Assembly (NCBI GenBank): GCA_052315315.1
Contig: JBLSDE010000020.1
Span: 1-30,806 of the forward strand
Origin: Cuniculiplasma sp052315315
Lineage (GTDB): Archaea; Thermoplasmatota; Thermoplasmata; Thermoplasmatales; Thermoplasmataceae
Direction of reading: 5' to 3'
DNA length: 30,806 nt
Shown: positions 8,678 through 16,827 of the stretch, one piece after another
Numbering within the stretch: position 1 is the stretch's first letter
How the letters are laid out: each line of letters begins with the position of its first letter
The notes under the pieces: generated by a model
Seen by the model: only the letters and a program-made list of their open reading frames with translations
The model's database searches: none
Told to the model about the DNA's origin: nothing
Position numbers and translations under genes: made by a program

Positions 8678-9325
8678 TTATGTTGAATTTTTTATTTTAA
8701 TTCTGATAGCATCTGCCACATTCTCGGGAAAATTGATCTTCTTTCCGTTGAGTTCCCAGTTGCCATCGTTATTATATGATATCTCAGTTCCCGGATATAA
8801 CTGGTTTTCGTTGAGAAAGGAAAGTATTGATTTTTCTTCAAATATTACTCTTGATACTGTATATTTTTCGCCCTGGATGGCCCCAGACATCTTCATATCC
8901 TGTGGAGGCGAGGAAAAGCCGTTTCTATCAGGAACTGGATTTCCGTGGGGGCACTTAATGCATCCATACTTTTCACATACCTTATCCATAATCTCCTCTG
9001 TCATTCCGTGTTCAATTCCCATCGCCTGATCATCAAGGTGCTCCCAGTTCATGGAAAGTGCCTGAAAAAGAAGAATTTCTGCTATTCTGTGCTTTCTTAG
9101 AAACTTATTTGCATCCATCTGACCCGTCTCTGTGAGAACATATTTTCCTCTTTCCAGTCTTCTGACAAGTTTCTTGTCAAGCATTATATTGATCTCGTCG
9201 TAAACACTCTGCCTTGCAGTGCCAAGGATCTTCCCTATATCCGTTAAACTTGCATAACCCCTGTATTCTGTGAGCTCATGGATTGACTTAAGATAATCCT
9301 CTGTAGTTATGGATTGTTTATGCAC
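8678..9325 (-). CDS. DtxR/MntR-family metal-dependent transcriptional regulator
   Basis: The 215-residue protein has an N-terminal winged helix (T-T-E-D-Y-L-K-S-I-H-E-L at residues 7-18; helix-turn-helix about 27-50), a dimerization domain with metal ligands, and a C-terminal SH3/FeoA-like domain (about 150-215). By alignment to DtxR the ancillary-site residues H79 and E83 are kept, as are E105 and H106 of the primary site. Position 10 is Asp, as in MntR, and position 102 is Met instead of Cys (DtxR) or Glu (MntR). C117, C122 and C125-P-H-G form the usual Cys-rich loop. It starts with GTG, about 25 nt after a TATA-like AAATTATATAG, so it is probably leaderless. It likely represses the downstream transporter through the 8510-8535 repeat. 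Confidence 0.92.
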   Translation of the reverse strand: MHKQSITTEDYLKSIHELTEYRGYASLTDIGKILGTARQSVYDEINIMLDKKLVRRLERGKYVLTETGQMDANKFLRKHRIAEILLFQALSMNWEHLDDQAMGIEHGMTEEIMDKVCEKYGCIKCPHGNPVPDRNGFSSPPQDMKMSGAIQGEKYTVSRVIFEEKSILSFLNENQLYPGTEISYNNDGNWELNGKKINFPENVADAIRIKIKNST

Positions 9326-9606
9326 AAACTATTAGAATTTAACACTATATAATTTTTGACAGTAAACATACATGATATTCCCTACGTCTGATTGCTCAAT
9401 AATGTTCCGAAAAAAATCATTATAAGACAGCGTTGATTCATAAAATGTGAATATTTCAAAATAGGAATCCTTTTCCTGAATTGTGCATAAGAACCTAAAG
9501 AGAAACATAGTGCCTCAAATTGGAGTCATAAGTTTGATTTTTATATTTATATGGAACTCATTTATGAAAAAATTAAAACATATTAACAATTACAAGGTTG
9601 ATAATT

Positions 9607-11292
9607 ATGGAGAGTTCTGGGACGAATAGCTATGAAGAAATTTTGAAAAAAAATTATCCTGAATACGTTAGAAGGGAGATCCATATACCTGAAAGAAGTG
9701 TTTATTCTGTTCTGGAAGAAACTGCAAAGAAATATCCCAACAATATATCTCTGGACTTTATTGGAAAAAAGTGGACATATTCTGAATTTAAGGCCAGTGT
9801 AGACAGGGCGGCAAATTTTCTCTTTGATCAGGGTGTGAGGGAGTCATCAAGGGTAGGACTTATGGTTCCAAATTCACCCCAGTATGCCATCCTTTTTTTC
9901 GCCATATTGAAGCTTGGTGCAATTGTAGTTCAGGTAAATCCACTGTATACAGCCTATGAAGTTAAGGAAGAGATGGATGATTCTTCTGCAGAGACACTTA
10001 TTGTGCTGGATGATTTCTTCCCGAAGGTGCAAAATCTAGTGCCCACATCTGTGAGTAAAATCATAGTTACAAGAATTAAGGATTATCTGCCAGGTTTTAT
10101 TGGCTCCATTTTCTCTCTTTCAAGAAAGTTGAAGAAAGAGGATGTTGAGATAGAATATACAAAGCAGATCGTTCTTTTTGGTCCAAATTCCAATGGTACC
10201 AAGGAACTTGGAGAAGAGAAGGTAGATCCAAAAATGACACCAGCGGTAATACAGTATACCGGTGGAACTACAGGTATACCAAAGGGTGCACTGCTCAGTC
10301 ATTATAACCTTATCTCTAACATGTATATGCTGGAAGAGTGGGTACCGGAAAAGATGAAAAAGGATCTTGATTTTCTTTCTGCCATACCCTTCTTTCATGT
10401 TTATGGTATGATGACAGCTCTCCTTCTTCCTGTATTTCTGGGAAGCCGAATTATTATAGTACCCGATCCGAGAGATACAGAAAGATTGCTGAAGACAATA
10501 GGAAAGGAAAAAAATATTGTTTTTCCAGGAATACCAACGATGTATCACTCAATTCTTAGAAGCAAGTTGAGCAAAAAATACGACCTCTCCGGAATTTCAC
10601 TCCTTCTATCAGGAGCTGCTCCACTTCCTAACGAACTTGAGGAGGAATTCACACAGAGGACGAAGGGATCTATAATTGAGGGTTATGGATTAACTGAAAC
10701 ATCTCCTGTTGTTTGTGCAACACCCATAGACAGGACAAAAAAGAAGATTGGTTCTGTGGGATTTCCCATTCCAAACACACAGGTAAGAATCATGGATGCT
10801 GAAACGGGAGACAAGGAGATGCCTTTTGGAGAACCTGGTGAGATTGCCGTCAAGGGTCCACAGGTAATGATGGGATACCTCAATAAAAAGAAGGAAACGG
10901 AAGACACCATAAAAGATGGATGGCTCTATACGGGCGATATAGGTCTCATTGACGAGGAAGGATACATACACATTGTTGACAGAAAGAAGGATGTCATAAT
11001 TGCAGGCGGATATAACATATATCCAAGAGAGATCGAGGAAATTCTCTATAAGAACCCAAAGATTGAGGAGGCTGCGGTTATTGGTGTTCCTGATCCACAC
11101 AGGGGAGAGGATGTAAAGGCATTCATCGTTCTGAAGAAAGGGGAAAAGATGACAGATGATGAAGTCAAAAAGTTCTGCCTTAAGTACCTTGCCATTTACA
11201 AAATACCAAGGATAATAGAGTTCAGGGAATCCCTGCCCAAGAGCATTGTGGGGAAGGTTCTAAAAAAGGAGTTAAGGAAAGAATCCGTTTGA
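9607..11292 (+). CDS. Acyl-CoA synthetase (AMP-forming), long/medium-chain fatty acid-CoA ligase type
   Basis: It activates a carboxylic acid to its CoA thioester through an acyl-adenylate. Motifs are the P-loop Y-T-G-G-T-T-G-I-P-K-G near residue 216, Y-G-L-T-E-T-S-P, the Y-T-G-D-I-G aspartate, the hinge D-R-K-K-D-V-I-I-A-G-G-Y-N, and the C-terminal catalytic lysine in G-K-V-L-K-K-E-L. The 561-residue length fits long-chain acyl-CoA ligases. I chose ATG 9607 over an in-frame TTG at 9598 because AGGT at 9595-9598 is a well-spaced Shine-Dalgarno for the ATG. A TATA-like run TTTTTATATTTATAT lies at 9538-9552. The chain length of the substrate cannot be read. It is convergent with the TPP enzyme gene. 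Confidence 0.9.
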   Translation: MESSGTNSYEEILKKNYPEYVRREIHIPERSVYSVLEETAKKYPNNISLDFIGKKWTYSEFKASVDRAANFLFDQGVRESSRVGLMVPNSPQYAILFFAILKLGAIVVQVNPLYTAYEVKEEMDDSSAETLIVLDDFFPKVQNLVPTSVSKIIVTRIKDYLPGFIGSIFSLSRKLKKEDVEIEYTKQIVLFGPNSNGTKELGEEKVDPKMTPAVIQYTGGTTGIPKGALLSHYNLISNMYMLEEWVPEKMKKDLDFLSAIPFFHVYGMMTALLLPVFLGSRIIIVPDPRDTERLLKTIGKEKNIVFPGIPTMYHSILRSKLSKKYDLSGISLLLSGAAPLPNELEEEFTQRTKGSIIEGYGLTETSPVVCATPIDRTKKKIGSVGFPIPNTQVRIMDAETGDKEMPFGEPGEIAVKGPQVMMGYLNKKKETEDTIKDGWLYTGDIGLIDEEGYIHIVDRKKDVIIAGGYNIYPREIEEILYKNPKIEEAAVIGVPDPHRGEDVKAFIVLKKGEKMTDDEVKKFCLKYLAIYKIPRIIEFRESLPKSIVGKVLKKELRKESV

Positions 11293-11307
11293 ACCAAACA
11301 AGGTCTT

Positions 11308-12954
11308 TTATCCTATTTTCTCCCTTAATATTGATGTTACATACCCCTTTGCCTGCTCAAAGCTCAGCTTTGGAGGCATTGGTTTTTCCTTTGGACTGAC
11401 AAATGCGTTTAGTATGGCAGGTCCCTGATAGTTGAAGAACTTATCCATAACGTCTTCAAGTTCATTCCCTGATCTTATTGTAAATCCACCAATTCCGATG
11501 GCTTTTCCTATCATTTCAAAATCCGGATTCAAAAGATCAACACCAAACTCAGGATATCCCATCACCTCCTCTTCAAATTTTATCATCCCAAGTTTTGCGT
11601 TGTTAAACACAACTACCTTTATGTTTCTTTCATATTTTTTGGCGGTTATAAGTTCCATCATTGTCATTGCGGCACTTCCATCTCCGACTATTGCATATAC
11701 AGGTTTGCCAGATGCAAATGATAATCCGATTGAACCCGGTATTCCTGTTCCCATGCTTCCAAGCCATGGAGAAAAGAAAAACTCCCTTGTTGAATCGAAC
11801 CTCATATTCCTTGCTGTCCAGACGGTTACGTTTCCCGTATCACCAATTATAATGGAATCCGGAGGAATTCTGGATGCCATTGCAGCAACCACTGCCTCAG
11901 GATTCAGTTCGTCCTTTCCTCCCTTTTCATCCTCTTCCATTCTTTCGATCCAGTTTTTCTTTTCTTTTTCCAGTGAATGATAAAATTTTTTCTCCTTTAT
12001 CTCGGGATTTATGTTTTTCAGAAAATATGCTGCATCGCATATGACAGAAATGGTTGGTTTTATTCTCTTCCCTATGCTCATTGGATTCGAATCCACCTGA
12101 ATCGAATTTTTGGATGGATCAAGAAACTGTGTGTAGGGAAAGTCCGTTCCTATGAATATAATCAGATCACTCCTCTTCATTGCTTCCACTGAGGGTTTTG
12201 TCCCCAGTAGTCCGAGACCACCCATCACCCTTGGATCATTATCAGACAGGATGCCTTTTCCCTTCAGTGCGTAAATAAGAGGCGCCCCTATTTTTTCTGC
12301 AAAGTCCATGAGTTCAATAGAAAGTCCACGGCACCCGCTTCCATACATAATTACTGGACTTTCCGACTGGCCAATCAATTCTTCACATTTGGAAAGATCG
12401 GGTCTTAAGGTCAGGCTTTGTCTTCCAATTATCTCTTTGCTTGGAACACTGTTAACAGTCGATCTTAGAATATCCACCGGCAGATCCAGATGAGCTACGC
12501 CACGCATGTTAAGGGCGCTTGTAATTGCCCTTTCAATTAGGTACTGTGCAGAATCAGGATTTGTAATTCTCTGGCTATAAACTGAAACATTCCTGAACAG
12601 ATCCATCATGTCCACTTCTTGAAAGTATTCCTTTCCGAGAAGATCAGTTTCTATTTGACCGGTTAATGCAAGTACGGGTACATGATCCATTTTGGCCTCA
12701 TAGAGGCCATTCAGAAGATGTATTGACCCTGGACCTGAAGTCCCCATACATACAGATAATTCGCCGGTATATTTGGAATCAAAGGCTGCCTCCAATGCTG
12801 CACCCTCTTCGTGCCTTACCTGTACGAACTCCACCTTCTCATTTTTTCTTATTGCATCCATAAGTGGATTTAAGGAATCCCCAGGAAGCCCATAAATTCT
12901 CTTGATGCCGGCAGATTCCAGTGTGTCTATCAATAACTCAGCAACAGTTCTCAT
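11308..12954 (-). CDS. Thiamine diphosphate-dependent enzyme, pyruvate oxidase (PoxB)-like
   Basis: The 548-residue protein has the three-domain POX/ALS architecture. The N-terminal Pyr domain has G-L-P-G-D-S (residues 23-28) and the catalytic Glu in R-H-E49-E. The block S-G-P-G-S-I-H-L-L-N-G-L-Y-E-A-K closely follows E. coli PoxB. The C-terminal TPP/Mg site is G-D425-G-S with N-N-A-K-L-G-M about 28 residues later. The K-E-Y-F-Q-E-V-D segment also fits PoxB rather than acetolactate synthase. It should decarboxylate pyruvate oxidatively to acetate, passing electrons to quinone or oxygen. It ends soon after the TPP domain and shows no PoxB-like amphipathic membrane tail. ATG 12954 follows a TTTAAATAAAATAAT box by about 24 nt, so it can be leaderless. 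The CoA-transferase gene lies 39 nt upstream. Confidence 0.85.
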   Translation of the reverse strand: MRTVAELLIDTLESAGIKRIYGLPGDSLNPLMDAIRKNEKVEFVQVRHEEGAALEAAFDSKYTGELSVCMGTSGPGSIHLLNGLYEAKMDHVPVLALTGQIETDLLGKEYFQEVDMMDLFRNVSVYSQRITNPDSAQYLIERAITSALNMRGVAHLDLPVDILRSTVNSVPSKEIIGRQSLTLRPDLSKCEELIGQSESPVIMYGSGCRGLSIELMDFAEKIGAPLIYALKGKGILSDNDPRVMGGLGLLGTKPSVEAMKRSDLIIFIGTDFPYTQFLDPSKNSIQVDSNPMSIGKRIKPTISVICDAAYFLKNINPEIKEKKFYHSLEKEKKNWIERMEEDEKGGKDELNPEAVVAAMASRIPPDSIIIGDTGNVTVWTARNMRFDSTREFFFSPWLGSMGTGIPGSIGLSFASGKPVYAIVGDGSAAMTMMELITAKKYERNIKVVVFNNAKLGMIKFEEEVMGYPEFGVDLLNPDFEMIGKAIGIGGFTIRSGNELEDVMDKFFNYQGPAILNAFVSPKEKPMPPKLSFEQAKGYVTSILREKIG

Positions 12955-12993
12955 ATGATGTATATACGGATTATTTTATTTAAACACTAATCT

Positions 12994-14580
12994 CTACAGA
13001 TCCAGATCCTTGAGATTCTTTGATATTTTTGGCTTGAATTCCATCTTTCCCAGTATGTCCTTATCCAGGTCAACTCCTGGTGCAATCCTGGTCAATATGA
13101 GTCCATCTTTGCCAAGTTCGAACTCAGCCCTTTCTGTAATATATATAACTTTCTTGCCATGAATGGATGCCTGCCTTCCGCTGAACAGAATCCGATAGAC
13201 ATTTTTCACAAATTTTATTCCCTGTCCTTCCTTCTTTATATTAAGTAATCCGTTGTTTACATCTATGTCCATTTTCCCCGCCATGAATTTCCCCATGAAT
13301 ATGGCAACTGGAGTGCCCTGGGCTATAACAGGAAATCCCCCTGGTCCTGTTATTCTATCCTTTAATATGGATGGATTCACATTCCCCACTGAATCAATCT
13401 GCAAAAAACCCAGCGCTGCTGCATCTATAATCCCGCCTTCGTAATTTGAAAACATATCTGGGATTGTGGAAATTGCAAAAAAGCCTTTGCACACTCCGAA
13501 ATCTGCCCCTGAAAGTGTCACACCACCCCAAGGACCTGATTCGACGACTGGAACTATCTTGTCACTCATATTGTTTTCATAAATATACCGCCCTATGGAG
13601 GCTGGAATTCCCACACCTAGATTGATCATCAAATGATCCTTTCCCTTCAATGTCTCGTTTAATATACGTATGCCTTCATTTACAATTACTTTTCCCGCCT
13701 TGTCCAAAACCCTATCCTTTTCCATAAACTCAGGATTTGCGATATATTCGTTTCCAACAGAAACCTCTGGATCATAGTTAAAGCTGCTCGCCTGAGAATG
13801 AAATTCAGGAGGAGATCTGATTACGTAATCAACAAGAGGCCATGGAACCTCCACTTCAAGAGGGGTGATATATCCACCATTCATTATTCTCAATACCTGG
13901 GCATAAACCTTCCCGGGGTTTGGATGTGCTTTAACGGCCTGTGCCATTGTCATTATAGTACCCTTAAAGGGCTCGTTCCTGACTGAAAGATTTCCCTTGG
14001 GATCACTGATTGAAGCTCGAATAAATGCATAGTCCGGTTTGGGTCCCTCAAAGAAAAGGGTTCTTTCATCATCCACTGTAATCTCCCTTACATTGCACTC
14101 TCTTCTCTTCACTGCGTTTTCATTAAGGGCTCCTCCCTGATTCTGTGGATCAAGGTATGTGTCTATTCCTATCTTTGTTAGAAGCCCTGGCCTTCCGGAG
14201 GAGATTTCCCTCAACCAGTATGCCGTGAGACCAATAGGCCAGCTATAAATCGGGATTATACCCTCCAGGGCCACTTTTTGAAGATAGGGTGAAAAACCCA
14301 TGAAGGGAACAAGCATTCCTCTGATAAACTGAGTGTCATTTTCCTCATAAATATATTTCATGACATTATCAAAGGCCCTTCCTGGGGATGCTGGAAGAGC
14401 GTCTGTAATTACAAAGAGATTTTTTGGTTTACCAGTTTTCTTATAATAATCAAGAAGCCCGGATATAAGATAATCAGGGGTAGTTCCCATATTGAAGCCT
14501 GACATTGCAACTACTGAGTTGTCTTTTATCATCTTTTCAAAATTTAGTTCATTTAAGATCTGAGCCGCCATACAGAACAT
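12994..14580 (-). CDS. Acyl-CoA:carboxylate CoA-transferase (acetate/propionate CoA-transferase family I)
   Basis: The 528-residue protein joins the alpha and beta halves of a class I CoA-transferase in one chain, as in propionate CoA-transferase and YdiF. The alpha half runs to about residue 280 and includes the CoA-loop region N-Q-G-G-A-L-N-E. The beta half has N-L-G-V-G-I-P and the catalytic glutamate E347 in V-V-E-S-G-P-W-G-G. It moves CoA between short-chain acids, for example acetate and an acyl-CoA. In the operon-like pair with the PoxB-like enzyme, acetate made from pyruvate could be turned into acetyl-CoA (inference). Two close ATGs exist (14580 and 14571). A TATA-like ATAATTATTTG about 20-26 nt upstream fits either. 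Confidence 0.88.
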   Translation of the reverse strand: MFCMAAQILNELNFEKMIKDNSVVAMSGFNMGTTPDYLISGLLDYYKKTGKPKNLFVITDALPASPGRAFDNVMKYIYEENDTQFIRGMLVPFMGFSPYLQKVALEGIIPIYSWPIGLTAYWLREISSGRPGLLTKIGIDTYLDPQNQGGALNENAVKRRECNVREITVDDERTLFFEGPKPDYAFIRASISDPKGNLSVRNEPFKGTIMTMAQAVKAHPNPGKVYAQVLRIMNGGYITPLEVEVPWPLVDYVIRSPPEFHSQASSFNYDPEVSVGNEYIANPEFMEKDRVLDKAGKVIVNEGIRILNETLKGKDHLMINLGVGIPASIGRYIYENNMSDKIVPVVESGPWGGVTLSGADFGVCKGFFAISTIPDMFSNYEGGIIDAAALGFLQIDSVGNVNPSILKDRITGPGGFPVIAQGTPVAIFMGKFMAGKMDIDVNNGLLNIKKEGQGIKFVKNVYRILFSGRQASIHGKKVIYITERAEFELGKDGLILTRIAPGVDLDKDILGKMEFKPKISKNLKDLDL

Positions 14581-14641
14581 TAAGTTCAGGTCAAATAATT
14601 ATAGAAATCTTGCCCTTTACAGATAAGCCGACCTTATAGAT

Positions 14642-15085
14642 TTAGAAGTCTATCTTTACCATAAAATTGCTCTTATCGTGCACAAATGTACATTTGAGTC
14701 CGGTAACTGATATTTCCTTCATTTCCGTTTCCGCAGAGGCTTCGTTTATGTAACTTAAATATATGGAGTTAAATCCTATCTGGGGCATTGATCCCTGTTT
14801 TAATATGAATGGCTTGAGCTTTTCCATTTCCTCAATGAAAACATCCTCCTGTATGGTCATTTCACCTTTTCTGATTTTTTCCTTTCCTATATTGATCAGC
14901 CCCTCGTAAATTGTTAAACCTGATTTACGTTCTATTACCTTTAAATTCTTAGCTCTTGCACCAGATATAACCAGAAATATCCCAAGAAGTAGGAGCGGCA
15001 ACCCAAGTATTTCCTCTCTGAACATTACGGCCAGAATATATACTATAAGAAGTAACAGGCCAGAGACAATTTGAGTGGGCTTCAT
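14642..15085 (-). CDS. Small membrane protein of unknown function
   Basis: I do not recognise a family for this 147-residue protein. The first 45 residues form two hydrophobic helices (about 7-22 and 29-43) joined by a short F-R-E-E-I-L-G loop. A roughly 100-residue soluble domain follows, with mixed charge and beta-strand-like stretches, ending in F-V-H-D-K-S-N-F-M-V-K-I-D-F. The layout resembles an inner-membrane-anchored cytoplasmic domain. It lies 61 nt upstream of the CoA-transferase on the same strand, so shared transcription is possible. ATG 15085 is the natural start, immediately before the first helix. Confidence 0.6.
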   Translation of the reverse strand: MKPTQIVSGLLLLIVYILAVMFREEILGLPLLLLGIFLVISGARAKNLKVIERKSGLTIYEGLINIGKEKIRKGEMTIQEDVFIEEMEKLKPFILKQGSMPQIGFNSIYLSYINEASAETEMKEISVTGLKCTFVHDKSNFMVKIDF

Positions 15086-15258
15086 AAATATGAAATGGAC
15101 TCAACTTATTTATTTTTGAGGTACAGATGGAGACAGGAATAAATTATTGAATCAATAAGGAAGATGAAATTTCCAGAGTTTAATTTAGAAATTAAATCAT
15201 TATGGCCCATATTCTTAAAAAATGACGGTTAAATAATTGTGTTAATTATTGGGATTCT

Positions 15259-15621
15259 GTGGTAACTAAATATAAAGTTGTGAGGGAACATATTAAAAGC
15301 TATGATCCTGCGCCTTCTTTTCTTGCGGGTACTCACCTTAAAATGGAAGAGAGAAATGAAATTTGGAACTCATGGATATGGTGCCATGATAATGAAAATA
15401 GAAGTGCCTGGATTCCTGAACAATTACTTTCTGTGGTGAACAATGTTGATGCCATTCTGAAAGATGACTATGACTCTAATGAACTCACCGTTCATGCTGG
15501 AGAAGTTGTTGAAGGCCATAAAATATACGATGGCTGGGTATGGTGCAAGAATACAGAAAAGATGGAGGGATGGATACCATTGGATAATCTGGAAACTGTT
15601 TTGCTAAATAACAAAGCGTAA
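15259..15621 (+). CDS. Tandem SH3-like domain protein
   Basis: The 120-residue soluble protein consists of two similar halves. Half one has W39-I-W41-C42 and then W51-I-P, and half two has W93-V-W95-C96 and then W105-I-P. Each is preceded by a Gly-containing turn and followed by a short strand. The pattern is that of variant SH3-like beta barrels, with the two Trp-Cys motifs as a duplicated core. There is no signal peptide, so it is probably cytoplasmic. It starts with GTG at 15259. No ATG gives the first domain, and an AT-rich tract with a 7-bp inverted repeat (15232-15250) precedes it. The partner or ligand is unknown. It is divergent from the membrane protein gene at 15085. Confidence 0.6.
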   Translation: MVTKYKVVREHIKSYDPAPSFLAGTHLKMEERNEIWNSWIWCHDNENRSAWIPEQLLSVVNNVDAILKDDYDSNELTVHAGEVVEGHKIYDGWVWCKNTEKMEGWIPLDNLETVLLNNKA

Positions 15622-15753
15622 AATTTTTTAAAAAGTAACTTCTTATGCTAATACAGTCACCCTAACATTTTTGAGATATTGTACCGAATTTTGTGTAACA
15701 ATAACATGGAATTATTCCCTAAATAATGGAAAAAATAATCTGTATATTTAATT

Positions 15754-16449
15754 ATGGGAGCAATGATTGTTACGAATTTAAATGAAGTTTATGATGAAAT
15801 TACCAAATGCGAGAAATGCGAGAGACTTGTTGAGTTCAGAGAGAATGTACTGAAAGATTCCAAAAAGTATAGAGATATAAAATTCTGGAGAAAACCACTT
15901 CACGGATATGGCAACATTAAGGGAAGAATGATGATAATTGGCCTGGCACCTGCCGCTTCTGGTGGAAACAGAACTGGAAGAGTTTTCACAGGCGATAAAA
16001 GTTCTGATTTTCTTGTCTCCTGCCTTTATGAAGCTGGGATCACAAACATTCCGACATCTACAAGCTTGGATGATGGGCTTGAATATATAGATGCATACAT
16101 AACTCTGGCCGTGAGATGCGTTCCGCCCGATAACAAGCCGGCAAAAGAAGAGATGGAAAACTGCTTTCCATACCTGCAAATGGAATATTCATTAATGAAA
16201 AATCTTCGGTCAATAATAGCACTTGGTAAAATTGCCTTTGACAGCGCCCTTAAAATTTTAAGAGAAAATGGGTACAGTGTTTCAGGTATTAAATTTGGGA
16301 ATAATCTGAGGTACCAGTTTGGAGAGGTCAGGCTATACAGCCTCTTTCATCCAAGTCCGAGAAATGTCAATACAGGGAAAATAAACAGAAAGGAATTTAT
16401 AGATACTTTAATGGATGCAAAAAGATATTCTACAGAGCTTGAAAAATGA
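15754..16449 (+). CDS. Uracil-DNA glycosylase, family 5 type (UDGb), Fe-S
   Basis: It excises uracil, and often other deaminated bases, from DNA. The 231-residue protein has four cysteines positioned for the Fe4S4 cluster: C19/C22 (C-E-K-C-E-R), C122 (R-C-V-P-P) and C137. Motif A reads G-L-A-P-A-A-S-G-G-N-R-T-G-R-V-F-T-G-D (63-81), and motif B H-P-S-P-R-N-V-N-T-G (199-208). This is the family 5 arrangement, without the family 4 G-E-A-P-G motif. The usual His in motif A (A-A-H-G) is Ser69 here. ATG 15763 is an alternative start three codons in. Deamination is faster in hot habitats, so this enzyme fits a thermoacidophile or its relatives. It is convergent with the ArsR gene. Confidence 0.88.
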   Translation: MGAMIVTNLNEVYDEITKCEKCERLVEFRENVLKDSKKYRDIKFWRKPLHGYGNIKGRMMIIGLAPAASGGNRTGRVFTGDKSSDFLVSCLYEAGITNIPTSTSLDDGLEYIDAYITLAVRCVPPDNKPAKEEMENCFPYLQMEYSLMKNLRSIIALGKIAFDSALKILRENGYSVSGIKFGNNLRYQFGEVRLYSLFHPSPRNVNTGKINRKEFIDTLMDAKRYSTELEK

Positions 16450-16488
16450 TCTTTTTCATTAATGTCCTTCATTTCCCTGAGAATGGAA

Positions 16489-16827
16489 TCATTCATTTTT
16501 TATTTCGCAGGTTCCATTATCATTTCCTAAATCTACCCTTACTTCTGGAATCAGATTTAAGATGCATCGCGCTATTTCAGGTATTCTTTCTGAAATTGAA
16601 TAATATATCCACTGGGATGATCTTCTTTCCCTTACCAGTCCTTCTGCCTTAAGTTTGAAAAGATGCTGTGAAACGTTTGACTGTGACAGACCAAGTATTG
16701 ACTGAATCTGACAGACACAGAATTCGCTTGTCTTCAATAATGCTAGTATCCTCAATCTAGTTGAATCCCCCATTGCCTTTAAAAGACTTGCAATTCTTTT
16801 GTATTCCTCAATATCGATTTCATTCAT
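16489..16827 (-). CDS. ArsR/SmtB-family metal(loid)-sensing repressor
   Basis: The 112-residue winged-helix regulator has the diagnostic metal-binding alpha-3 motif F-C37-V-C39-Q. This corresponds to the E-L-C-V-C-D motif of As(III)/Sb(III) and Cd/Pb sensors. A helix-turn-helix follows (I-L-G-L-S-Q-S-N-V-S-Q-H-L-F-K-L, about 44-59) and then the wing R-S-S-Q-W-I-Y-Y-S-I. Further cysteines are C88 and one near the C-terminus. I chose ATG 16827 because it overlaps the stop of the FmdE-like gene by 8 nt and has GAGAGGG upstream. An ATG seven codons earlier (16848) is possible. It is the last gene of the DsrE-FmdE-ArsR operon and probably represses it through the repeat at 17857-17878. Confidence 0.88.
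   Translation of the reverse strand: MNEIDIEEYKRIASLLKAMGDSTRLRILALLKTSEFCVCQIQSILGLSQSNVSQHLFKLKAEGLVRERRSSQWIYYSISERIPEIARCILNLIPEVRVDLGNDNGTCEIKNE

Noticed and set aside
9598..9606. TTG start for the acyl-CoA ligase
   Set aside because: The Shine-Dalgarno AGGT overlaps this codon and is properly spaced for the ATG at 9607.
10120..10548. 142-codon minus-strand frame inside the acyl-CoA ligase gene
   Set aside because: Antisense to the conserved AMP-binding core; the composition is not that of a real protein.
11432..11980. 182-codon plus-strand reading frame inside the TPP enzyme gene
   Set aside because: It is the antisense shadow of a clear PoxB-like gene; its residues are Ser/Pro/Ile-rich with no recognisable motif.
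15232..15250. AATAATT-5 nt-AATTATT inverted repeat before the SH3-like gene
   Set aside because: Pure A/T arms of 7 nt are expected by chance in this AT-rich intergenic DNA; there is no regulator next to it.
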